DNA of 5,468 bases from Alphaproteobacteria bacterium (lineage in GTDB: Bacteria; Pseudomonadota; Alphaproteobacteria; Micavibrionales; UBA1664): the NCBI GenBank assembly GCA_030427215.1, contig JAUHXB010000100.1:1-5468 (forward strand), written 5' to 3'. Positions 1 through 4,690 of this stretch are shown piece by piece. The position numbers and the translations under genes are program-made. Each line of letters starts with the position of its first letter. Position 1 is the stretch's first letter. The notes beneath the pieces were generated by a model that saw nothing but the letters and a program-made list of their open reading frames with translations, was not told where the DNA came from and ran no database searches.

Positions 1-162
1 TGCAAAAAACGCCATCAAATCCATCAGTGTTTGCGCGCGCACATCATCCATCGCGATATGAGTTGCAACCGCCCCGTTTGAGCGTTGAGCTTCAATTGCT
101 TTATCCTTTAAAACAAAAGCGTCCTGCCCCTCGGGCGCACCATGAATTATTTTTTGTGACAT
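1..162 (-). CDS. mfd: Transcription-repair coupling factor Mfd, N-terminal fragment
   Basis: Partial gene: the first 54 codons are present and the rest lies beyond the left edge. Mfd is a large cytoplasmic translocase that removes RNA polymerase stalled at DNA damage and recruits UvrA for nucleotide excision repair. The visible part belongs to the N-terminal UvrB-like module. Residues 8-15 (GAPEGQDA) and 35-54 (from HIAMDDVRAQTL to the AFFA end) match the opening of Mfd proteins, where a similar G-APEG-DA segment is followed by a HIA-DD-RA...L-FFAP block. The ATG at 162-160 is preceded in frame by a TAA at 171-169, so no longer start is possible. No Shine-Dalgarno sequence precedes it; instead TATATA lies 7 nt before the ATG (see the promoter entry). 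The gene follows ruvB by 55 nt on the same strand, giving a DNA-repair neighbourhood. The identification rests on a short N-terminus recognised by eye; the helicase motifs are outside the window. Confidence 0.83.
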   Translation of the reverse strand, partial: MSQKIIHGAPEGQDAFVLKDKAIEAQRSNGAVATHIAMDDVRAQTLMDLMAFFA

Positions 163-169
163 GGAGTTT

Positions 170-198
170 TATATAGAGGGTTGCGCGTTAAATGAAAA
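170..198 (-). promoter_or_regulatory. Possible mfd promoter giving a leaderless transcript
   Basis: On the minus strand a -35-like TTTTCA (198-193) is separated by 17 bp from a -10-like TATATA (175-170). Seven bases later comes the mfd ATG (162-160). Transcription would then begin at or next to the start codon, which would explain the missing Shine-Dalgarno sequence. The -35 matches consensus at only four of six positions and the gap is AT-rich, so chance is possible. Read-through from ruvB is the alternative. Confidence 0.35.
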
Positions 199-217
199 CC
201 CAAGAAAGCGCATCTAT

Positions 218-1240
218 TTAAAACAATCCATCTTCACTCACAGGCGCCTGCAATCCCAAATGACCATAGGATTTTTCGGTCACTGTTCGTCCGCGCGGGG
301 TGCGTTGAATAAGGCCCTGCTGTAACAAATAAGGTTCAATCACATCTTCCAACACATCGCGCTGTTCGGATAATGCCGCGGATAATGTATCAAGCCCAAC
401 AGGCCCGCCCTTATAATTATCAATGATGCACCGCAAATAACGACGATCCATATTATCAAGGCCGTGATTATCAATATCCAATTGGCCCAAGGCCTTATCG
501 GCGATATCTGATGTAATCATTGACGCGCCCGCCACTTGTGCAAAATCACGAACACGGCGAATTAAACGCCCCGCAATCCTTGGCGTTCCACGACATCGGC
601 GCGCGATTTCTTTTGCACCACTATCGTCCAAAACAACATCCAATAACGATGCAGACCGCGCAATAATTTTTTGTAACTCATCTGGGGTATAAAATTCCAA
701 GCGTAATGGAATACCAAAACGATCACGCAATGGATTGCTGACCATTCCTGAGCGTGTCGTTGCACCAATAAGGGTAAAGGCAGGCAATTCAATTTGAACA
801 GACCGCGCGGCGGGACCTTCACCGATTACCAAATCCAATTTTCCATCTTCCATCGCGGGATAGAGAATTTCCTCAACCGCAGGATTAAGGCGATGAATTT
901 CATCAATAAATAAAACATCGTGATCTTGCACGTTTGTTAAAATCGCGGCCAAGTCCCCTGCCCGTGCGATGACGGGGCCAGATGTCATTTTAAACCCTAC
1001 GCCCAATTCTTTTGCAATGATTTGCGCCAATGTTGTTTTTCCAAGGCCAGGAGGGCCATGGAGTAATACATGATCAAGCGCCTCTTTCCGTTCCTTTGCT
1101 GCCTGAACAAACACGGATAAATTGGCCTTTAATTTTTCTTGGCCTGTAAATTCATTTAAAGATTGGGGGCGCAGCGCGGGGTCTTCACGCTCTCCATCTA
1201 CCAAGGCCGTTTCTAATTCCGTTGCATCACGATTCATCAC
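218..1240 (-). CDS. ruvB: Holliday junction branch-migration helicase RuvB
   Basis: RuvB is the hexameric AAA+ motor that, loaded by RuvA, drives branch migration of Holliday junctions during recombinational repair. The protein is 340 aa, normal for the family, and intact. Numbered from the GTG, Walker A is GPPGLGKTT at 62-70, Walker B ends in DEIH at 113-116, sensor 1 is GATTR at 159-163, and the arginine-finger segment LRDRFG is at 171-176. The C-terminal winged-helix DNA-binding domain covers about 265-330, including [13 protein letters not shown] and the PRGR turn. The GTG at 1240-1238 overlaps the ruvA stop as GTGA; the next codon is ATG (1237-1235), which would make TGATG. AAGGA at 1254-1250 lies 9 nt from the GTG and 12 nt from the ATG, slightly favouring the GTG, and the two starts differ by one residue. 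It is the last ruv gene, translationally coupled to ruvA and followed by mfd. Confidence 0.98.
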   Translation of the reverse strand: MMNRDATELETALVDGEREDPALRPQSLNEFTGQEKLKANLSVFVQAAKERKEALDHVLLHGPPGLGKTTLAQIIAKELGVGFKMTSGPVIARAGDLAAILTNVQDHDVLFIDEIHRLNPAVEEILYPAMEDGKLDLVIGEGPAARSVQIELPAFTLIGATTRSGMVSNPLRDRFGIPLRLEFYTPDELQKIIARSASLLDVVLDDSGAKEIARRCRGTPRIAGRLIRRVRDFAQVAGASMITSDIADKALGQLDIDNHGLDNMDRRYLRCIIDNYKGGPVGLDTLSAALSEQRDVLEDVIEPYLLQQGLIQRTPRGRTVTEKSYGHLGLQAPVSEDGLF

Positions 1241-1854
1241 GCCGATAATTCCTTCAACCCTTGTTTAATCAAAAGACCAAGATCGGCGTCTTCAGGAAGG
1301 GTTTTTGATGCACGTGAGAGTGCGATCATCGCCTCACTTCGTCCATAGCCCAGATTAACCAGCGCAGACAGCGCCTCTTGTGTATTATCATGGGCGTCTG
1401 ATCCACCTGCGATATTCGACGTTGATGGCGTCGCAGATGGTGATAAATCTATCGCCCCGACTTTATCTTTTAATTCGGTGACAATACGTGTTCCAAGCTT
1501 TGGCCCAACACCATCGGCTTGTGTGAATACCGCCTTATCCTGCGCGGCAATGGCCAATGATAAATCATTCGGCGAGGCCACTGATAAAATCGCCAGACCA
1601 ACTTTTGCGCCCACGCCTTGAACCTTGGTCAAAATATTAAACCATTCTTGTTCCACCGCATCGGCAAAACCGTAAAGATGGATATGATCTTCACGCACAT
1701 GTGTTTCAATCAGGACAGAGCAAGTATCACCCTTCACACCAATTTTGGATAATGTGCGTCCGCTTGCAAAAACAATGTATCCGACACCATTCACATCCAA
1801 TAATAATTGGTTGTTTTTAATTGTATCGATTGTGCCTGTTAATTTACCTATCAA
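1237..1854 (-). CDS. ruvA: Holliday junction-binding protein RuvA
   Basis: RuvA binds four-way junctions as a tetramer, holds them open and square, and loads RuvB. The 205-aa protein is typical in length. An N-terminal OB fold (about 1-63) is followed by two helix-hairpin-helix motifs, with GVGAK at 80-84 and GVGPK at 115-119. A flexible linker rich in Ser, Thr, Ala and Asp (about 135-156) leads to the C-terminal RuvB-binding domain (about 157-205, containing [12 protein letters not shown]). The acidic pin residues E55 and D56, which help separate strands at the junction, are present in [10 protein letters not shown]. The start codon is TTG (1854-1852), overlapping the ruvC stop as TTGA. It is supported by a strong GGAAGGG at 1868-1862, spaced 7 nt, and by the canonical MIGKLTG beginning. 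Non-ATG initiation plus overlap suggests translation coupled to ruvC. Confidence 0.98.
   Translation of the reverse strand: MIGKLTGTIDTIKNNQLLLDVNGVGYIVFASGRTLSKIGVKGDTCSVLIETHVREDHIHLYGFADAVEQEWFNILTKVQGVGAKVGLAILSVASPNDLSLAIAAQDKAVFTQADGVGPKLGTRIVTELKDKVGAIDLSPSATPSTSNIAGGSDAHDNTQEALSALVNLGYGRSEAMIALSRASKTLPEDADLGLLIKQGLKELSA
1250..1254 (-). promoter_or_regulatory. ruvB ribosome binding site
   Basis: AAGGA within the end of ruvA lies 9 nt from the GTG at 1240-1238 and 12 nt from the ATG at 1237-1235. This spacing is the reason for preferring the GTG as the ruvB start, although the choice is not certain. Confidence 0.55.
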
Positions 1855-2339
1855 ATTGCAACCCTTCCAACGTGATTATGATGATGCGCGTGGCAAATTG
1901 CAATGGCGAGCGCATCCGCCTCGTCCGCGGATTTCACATTTGATTTCGGCAATAAAATTTTTACCATCATTTGAATTTGGTTTTTATCCGCATGCCCCGC
2001 CCCGACAACGGATTTTTTAACCTTGTTTGCGCCATATTCAAACACTTCAATCCCAGATCGCGCCGGAGCCAAAAACGCAACCCCCCTCGCCATACCCAAT
2101 TTCAACGATGACGCCGCGCCCTTATTGACAAATGTTTCTTCGATTGACGCCATGTCTGGTTTATAGAGCGACACAATTTTATCCAACGCGCAATCAATCG
2201 CATGAAGCCGTTCAGCCATATCGGCCTTAACATCTGGTTTGATGACGCCACTGGCGATATAGCTCAGCGCATTTTGATTTTTCTCAATGATACCCCACCC
2301 TGTATTATTTAGGCCGGGGTCTATACCAATTATTCTCAT
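1851..2339 (-). CDS. ruvC: Crossover junction endodeoxyribonuclease RuvC
   Basis: RuvC is the dimeric resolvase that nicks two strands of a Holliday junction symmetrically, completing recombinational repair together with RuvAB. The 162-aa protein is slightly shorter than E. coli RuvC but complete, with an RNase H-like fold. The four catalytic acidic residues are all visible: D7 in GIDPG, E67 in SIEETFV, and D139 and D142 in SADEADALA. The substrate-facing segment NKGAASSLKLGMARG (72-86) is also typical. The ATG at 2339-2337 gives the canonical MRIIGIDPG start. No convincing Shine-Dalgarno lies in the 22-nt gap after yebC; instead TATACT sits 7 nt before the ATG. The TGA stop overlaps the ruvA TTG. 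The gene is probably co-transcribed with yebC, with a possible extra internal promoter. Confidence 0.98.
   Translation of the reverse strand: MRIIGIDPGLNNTGWGIIEKNQNALSYIASGVIKPDVKADMAERLHAIDCALDKIVSLYKPDMASIEETFVNKGAASSLKLGMARGVAFLAPARSGIEVFEYGANKVKKSVVGAGHADKNQIQMMVKILLPKSNVKSADEADALAIAICHAHHHNHVGRVAI
1862..1868 (-). promoter_or_regulatory. ruvA ribosome binding site fixing a TTG start
   Basis: GGAAGGG inside the 3' end of ruvC sits 7 nt before TTG at 1854-1852. It is among the best Shine-Dalgarno matches in the window. Combined with the family-typical N-terminus MIGKL it decides the unusual TTG start. Confidence 0.75.
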
Positions 2340-2346
2340 GAGAAAC

Positions 2347-2352
2347 AGTATA
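2347..2352 (-). promoter_or_regulatory. -10-like element just before ruvC
   Basis: TATACT (2352-2347, five of six consensus positions) is followed by 7 nt and then the ruvC ATG. This spacing would produce a transcript starting at the AUG. The matching -35 position (TGGCGA, 2375-2370, inside yebC) is poor, so this is a weak candidate. Its main support is that the same geometry occurs at mfd. Confidence 0.28.
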
Positions 2353-2361
2353 TCTTGTTCT

Positions 2362-3120
2362 CTATTCGTTCGCCATCAGTTTTTCGGCGATCTCATCCGT
2401 CATGTCCATGTTGGTAAAGACGGATTGAACATCATCGTTATCTTCCAAATTATCAATCAAGCGCATATTTTTCTCTGCTGTATCCAAATCAACATCAATC
2501 ATGGTATTTGGCTTCCAAATCAGGCCTGATTTTTCAATTGTTTCGTATTTATCTTCCAAGGCTTTTTGAACGGCAGCGAAATCTTCACGAGCGCAATAAA
2601 CACCGTAATAATCACCATCATCCGTGATGTCTTCGGCCCCTGCCTCTAATGCAAATTCAAAGACAGTTTCAAAATCACCAATCGATTTTGGCAAAATAAT
2701 TTCACCAACATTGTCGAATCCAAATAAAACAGAATTTGATTCGCCTAAATTCGCGTTTGATTTTGAAAATAACATGCGAATGTCTGCGACAGTTCTGTTG
2801 CGATTATCGGTTAAGGTTTCAACAATCACGGCAACGCCGCCATGACCGTAACCTTCATAACGGATTTCTTCGTAATCTGCCGAATCGTTACTGTTCGGAT
2901 CACCAACCTCTATCGCCCGTTTAATGCGATCATTGGGCATATTGGCCGCACGAGCAGATGAAATTGCAAGGCGAAGACGAGGGTTCATATCGGGGTCAAT
3001 ACCCCCCATTTTTGTTGCGACCGTGATTTCTTTTCCATGCTTGGCAAAGATCTTAGCGCGCTTTTTATCTTGTGCCCCTTTACGGTGTTTGATATTTGCA
3101 AATTTGGAATGACCTGCCAT
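2362..3120 (-). CDS. yebC: YebC/PmpR (TACO1-type) family protein
   Basis: A cytoplasmic protein of the widespread YebC family. Members have been described as DNA-binding regulators (PmpR), and more recently, with mitochondrial TACO1, as factors that relieve ribosome stalling at proline-rich stretches; which role applies here is not shown by sequence. The 252 residues from ATG 3120-3118 match family length. The N-terminus MAGHSKFANIKHRKGAQD is the family hallmark, with Phe where Trp is common at position 7. PRLRLAISSARAANMPNDRI (about 47-66), the YEGYGHGGVAVIVETLTDNRNRT block (about 88-110) and FDNVGEI follow in the usual order. An acidic C-terminus ends in LMANE. An AAAGAGG Shine-Dalgarno at 3138-3132 and a sigma70-like promoter confirm this start. 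It leads the yebC-ruvCAB group, with ruvC 22 nt downstream, a linkage common in proteobacteria. An open frame continues upstream to 3249 but is not coding. Confidence 0.97.
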   Translation of the reverse strand: MAGHSKFANIKHRKGAQDKKRAKIFAKHGKEITVATKMGGIDPDMNPRLRLAISSARAANMPNDRIKRAIEVGDPNSNDSADYEEIRYEGYGHGGVAVIVETLTDNRNRTVADIRMLFSKSNANLGESNSVLFGFDNVGEIILPKSIGDFETVFEFALEAGAEDITDDGDYYGVYCAREDFAAVQKALEDKYETIEKSGLIWKPNTMIDVDLDTAEKNMRLIDNLEDNDDVQSVFTNMDMTDEIAEKLMANE

Positions 3121-3131
3121 TTTTAAATAAA

Positions 3132-3138
3132 CCTCTTT
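3132..3138 (-). promoter_or_regulatory. yebC ribosome binding site
   Basis: AAAGAGG followed by T lies about 11 nt before ATG 3120-3118. It selects the MAGHSKF start over the longer open frame that reaches to 3249. Confidence 0.7.
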
Positions 3139-3163
3139 ATTAATTCTCTCAATTTTGTATATC

Positions 3164-3192
3164 TTTATAGTGATTGAATATGAAACGTGCAA
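3164..3192 (-). promoter_or_regulatory. Sigma70-type promoter for yebC-ruvCAB
   Basis: On the minus strand a -35 TTGCAC (3192-3187) is separated by exactly 17 bp from a -10 TATAAA (3169-3164). Transcription would begin near 3157, leaving a leader of about 37 nt that contains the yebC Shine-Dalgarno sequence. The -10 matches five of six consensus bases and the -35 four of six. It is the best promoter match in the window. The -35 covers an alternative GTG start of the divergent regulator gene, so the two promoters must be close together or overlapping. Confidence 0.55.
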
Positions 3193-3198
3193 GAACAC

Positions 3199-3693
3199 AT
3201 GACCTATAATTTTAAACAAGTAAAAATACTGATAGTCGAAGAGTCCCAACCTATAACGGATATCACACGATCAATTTTAAAATCTTTTGAAATTACAACA
3301 GTTCATGTCGCGGCAAACAGTGATAGAGCCTTTGAAATTTTTAATGAAGAAAACCACGATATTATTTTGATGGATTGGATGGTCGCGCCACTGAACGGTA
3401 TTGAACTGACAGAAAAAATCCGAAAAGACAAACATAGCCCTAATCCGTTTGTTCCTATTATTCTTATGACAGGCTTTTCGGACAGAAAACGTGTCACAAG
3501 GGCAAGGGATGCAGGGATTACAGAATTTCTTGCCAAACCTTTTACCGCACACGATTTATACAGACGAATTGATCAAATTATCTCTAAACCAAGACCATTC
3601 GTGAAGGCACCCGATTTTTTTGGCCCCGACCGCCGTCGCAAGATTATCACTGAAGGGCTTATTCCTCGCCGTCGCGAAGAGGATATGGAATAA
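3199..3693 (+). CDS. Single-domain (CheY-like) response regulator
   Basis: A 164-aa cytoplasmic receiver protein with no recognised output domain; such proteins work by phosphorylation-dependent binding to partners or by passing phosphate on. The receiver spans about 7-128. The acidic pair is E14-E15 in ILIVEESQP (more often an Asp-containing pair), the phospho-acceptor is D59 in ILMDWM, the switch threonine is T91 in ILMTGFSD, and the conserved lysine is K113 in LAKPF. A charged tail follows, with GPDRRRK at 142-148 and IPRRREED at 155-162, a style I recall from alphaproteobacterial receiver proteins. ATG 3199 is preferred. An in-frame GTG at 3187 would add four residues but coincides with the -35 of the yebC promoter. 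Neither start has a strong Shine-Dalgarno; AAGA at 3191-3194 is the best for the ATG. The gene diverges from yebC and precedes ribH by 73 nt. No histidine kinase is visible nearby, so its pathway is unknown. Confidence 0.92.
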   Translation: MTYNFKQVKILIVEESQPITDITRSILKSFEITTVHVAANSDRAFEIFNEENHDIILMDWMVAPLNGIELTEKIRKDKHSPNPFVPIILMTGFSDRKRVTRARDAGITEFLAKPFTAHDLYRRIDQIISKPRPFVKAPDFFGPDRRRKIITEGLIPRRREEDME

Positions 3694-3702
3694 ATTTGAA
3701 AA

Positions 3703-3720
3703 AAGATGACTTAACATCTT
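3703..3720 (+). repeat. Small hairpin between the regulator gene and ribH
   Basis: A perfect 6-bp inverted repeat, AAGATG (3703-3708) and CATCTT (3715-3720), encloses a 6-nt loop. It is low in GC and is not followed by a T-run on the plus strand, so it is a poor terminator for the regulator gene. On the minus strand the stem runs into TTTTTT and would look more terminator-like, but no minus-strand gene reaches it. It may be incidental. Confidence 0.3.
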
Positions 3721-3739
3721 ATCTCAACTGTTCTACAAA
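3711..3739 (+). promoter_or_regulatory. Candidate promoter for ribH-nusB
   Basis: TTAACA (3711-3716, five of six -35 positions) is followed after exactly 17 bp by TACAAA (3734-3739, four of six -10 positions). Transcription would start near 3746, about 21 nt before the ribH ATG, leaving room for the GTGAG ribosome binding site at 3756-3760. The -35 overlaps the small hairpin. The gap is too short for an FMN riboswitch, and none is seen. Confidence 0.38.
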
Positions 3740-3766
3740 CAATAAAAAAAACAAAGTGAGAATTAT

Positions 3767-4213
3767 ATGCCTCTAAAAATTGCCGTTTTATCCGCATCAT
3801 GGAATGAAAAAATTGTACAATCAGGCGAAGATAGTTTTGTTAAAGCTGTTAAGGCGTCACATCCTGACGCTCAAATTAATATTTTCAAGGTTCCAGGCAG
3901 TTTGGAAATTCCATTAGCTGGGAAGCAAGCCCTTGAGAACGGTCATGATATTGCTGTTGGAATAGGATTCGTTGTGAATGGCGGGATTTATCGTCATGAG
4001 TTTGTGGGGCATACGGTTGTTCAATCAATTTTGGATGTTCAATTACAAGTGAATAAGCCATTTTTATCAGTTGTTTTAACGCCTCAGGCCTATTGCGAAC
4101 ATCTTGATATTTACGAGGATATGTTCGCCAAACATATGGTTGAAAAAGGCCAAGAGGCTGCAAGAGCATGTTCGGGAATGATAAAAGCCTTAGCAGAAGT
4201 TCAGGCGGCTTAG
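3767..4213 (+). CDS. ribH: 6,7-dimethyl-8-ribityllumazine synthase (type II, RibH2-like)
   Basis: Catalyses the penultimate step of riboflavin synthesis, condensing 5-amino-6-ribitylamino-uracil with 3,4-dihydroxy-2-butanone 4-phosphate to give the lumazine precursor. The protein is 148 aa. W12 in SASWNEKIV is positioned to stack on the substrate ring. VPGSLEIPLAGK (42-53) and GFVVNGGIYRHEFV (67-80) with catalytic H77 form the active site, and SVVLTPQAYCEH (101-112) plus VEKGQEAARAC (125-135) complete the fold. The GGIYRHEFV and SVVLTP segments, and the absence of the usual GNKG-AEAA ending, resemble Brucella and Mesorhizobium RibH2 rather than the 60-mer-forming RibH1 type, so a decamer is expected; that is inference. 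The ATG at 3767 has GTGAG 6 nt upstream. nusB follows after 5 nt, so the two are probably one operon. No other riboflavin gene is in the window. Confidence 0.95.
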   Translation: MPLKIAVLSASWNEKIVQSGEDSFVKAVKASHPDAQINIFKVPGSLEIPLAGKQALENGHDIAVGIGFVVNGGIYRHEFVGHTVVQSILDVQLQVNKPFLSVVLTPQAYCEHLDIYEDMFAKHMVEKGQEAARACSGMIKALAEVQAA

Positions 4214-4218
4214 GATTT

Positions 4219-4659
4219 ATGGGCAAGCCATCTAAAAAAGCTCGATTGATTGCTGCGCGCTTAACCGCAGTGCAGGCCGTGTACCAAATGGCGATGTCTG
4301 ATATGTCCGACAAAGAAGCCTACCAAGATTACGTCGAACGGCGCATGGGCAAAGACCAGGAAGGCGATGATTATGTCCCTGCCGACCTAGAATTATTTTC
4401 AAATATCTTATCTGGTGTATCAAAAAATCGTGATGAATTACGCGACATGGTTTTAGGGGCATTAAATGGTAAAAAACCAGAGCCATTATTGCAATCCATC
4501 ATGTTTTGCGGGGTGTATGAATTGATGAACCACGCGGATATTGATGCACCCGTGATTATCAATGACTACGTCAATGTTGCACATGGATTTTACGATCAAT
4601 CGCAGGCTGATTTGGTCAATGCCGTTTTAGACAGGCAATCCAAAAACCTTAGAGTTTGA
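4219..4659 (+). CDS. nusB: Transcription antitermination factor NusB
   Basis: NusB is a small all-helical RNA-binding protein that, with NusE (ribosomal protein S10), recognises boxA and promotes antitermination of rRNA operons. From ATG 4219 it is 146 aa, within family range. The N-terminal helix carries ARLTAVQAVYQM (13-24), matching the family's ARxxAxQAxYQ signature. The C-terminal part IDAPVIINDYVNVAHGFYD (108-126) and QADLVNAVLDR (129-139) matches the usual V-INEYV-LA-F...FVNGVLDR segment, with Ala for Gly in VNAVLDR. The start is five bases after the ribH stop. AGGA at 4212-4215 is only 3 nt from the ATG, while GGCGG at 4204-4208 is better spaced. An in-frame ATG at 4168 would add 17 residues overlapping ribH, but these do not resemble NusB and begin well before the conserved helix. 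The ribH-nusB pair is a common bacterial linkage. Confidence 0.93.
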   Translation: MGKPSKKARLIAARLTAVQAVYQMAMSDMSDKEAYQDYVERRMGKDQEGDDYVPADLELFSNILSGVSKNRDELRDMVLGALNGKKPEPLLQSIMFCGVYELMNHADIDAPVIINDYVNVAHGFYDQSQADLVNAVLDRQSKNLRV

Positions 4660-4684
4660 CAGATCAAATAAACTTTCCTAAACA
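4656..4684 (+). promoter_or_regulatory. Possible promoter of the M20 hydrolase gene
   Basis: A perfect -35 hexamer TTGACA (4656-4661) overlaps the nusB stop codon. At 17 bp spacing the -10 position is TAAACA (4679-4684), which matches only three of six consensus bases. It ends 6 nt before the ATG at 4691, so a transcript from it would start at or near the start codon. The weak -10 limits confidence; read-through from nusB is equally possible. Confidence 0.3.
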
Positions 4685-4690
4685 TAATAT

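Noticed and set aside
178..212. Interleaved short inverted repeats (GGGTT/AACCC and TGCGC/GCGCA) between ruvB and mfd, pseudoknot-like
   Set aside because: The stems are only 4-5 bp, share a base and have no T-run, so they are easily explained by chance. They are not supported as a terminator or RNA element.
1745..2529. Plus-strand open frames opposite ruvA, ruvC and yebC (1745-2020, 2287-2529)
   Set aside because: They lie antisense to well-conserved genes, have no recognisable protein features and no ribosome binding sites; they are shadows.
3121..3249. Upstream extension of the yebC frame by 43 codons
   Set aside because: The extra residues do not resemble the family, they overlap the regulator gene and the yebC promoter, and a good Shine-Dalgarno precedes the canonical MAGHSKF start.
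3694..3766. FMN riboswitch ahead of ribH
   Set aside because: The gap is only 73 nt and lacks the conserved multi-helix RFN pattern.
4168..4218. Longer NusB start with 17 more residues
   Set aside because: The extension is a readout of the ribH 3' end in another frame and does not look like NusB, and the shorter start fits family length and the 5-nt gap.
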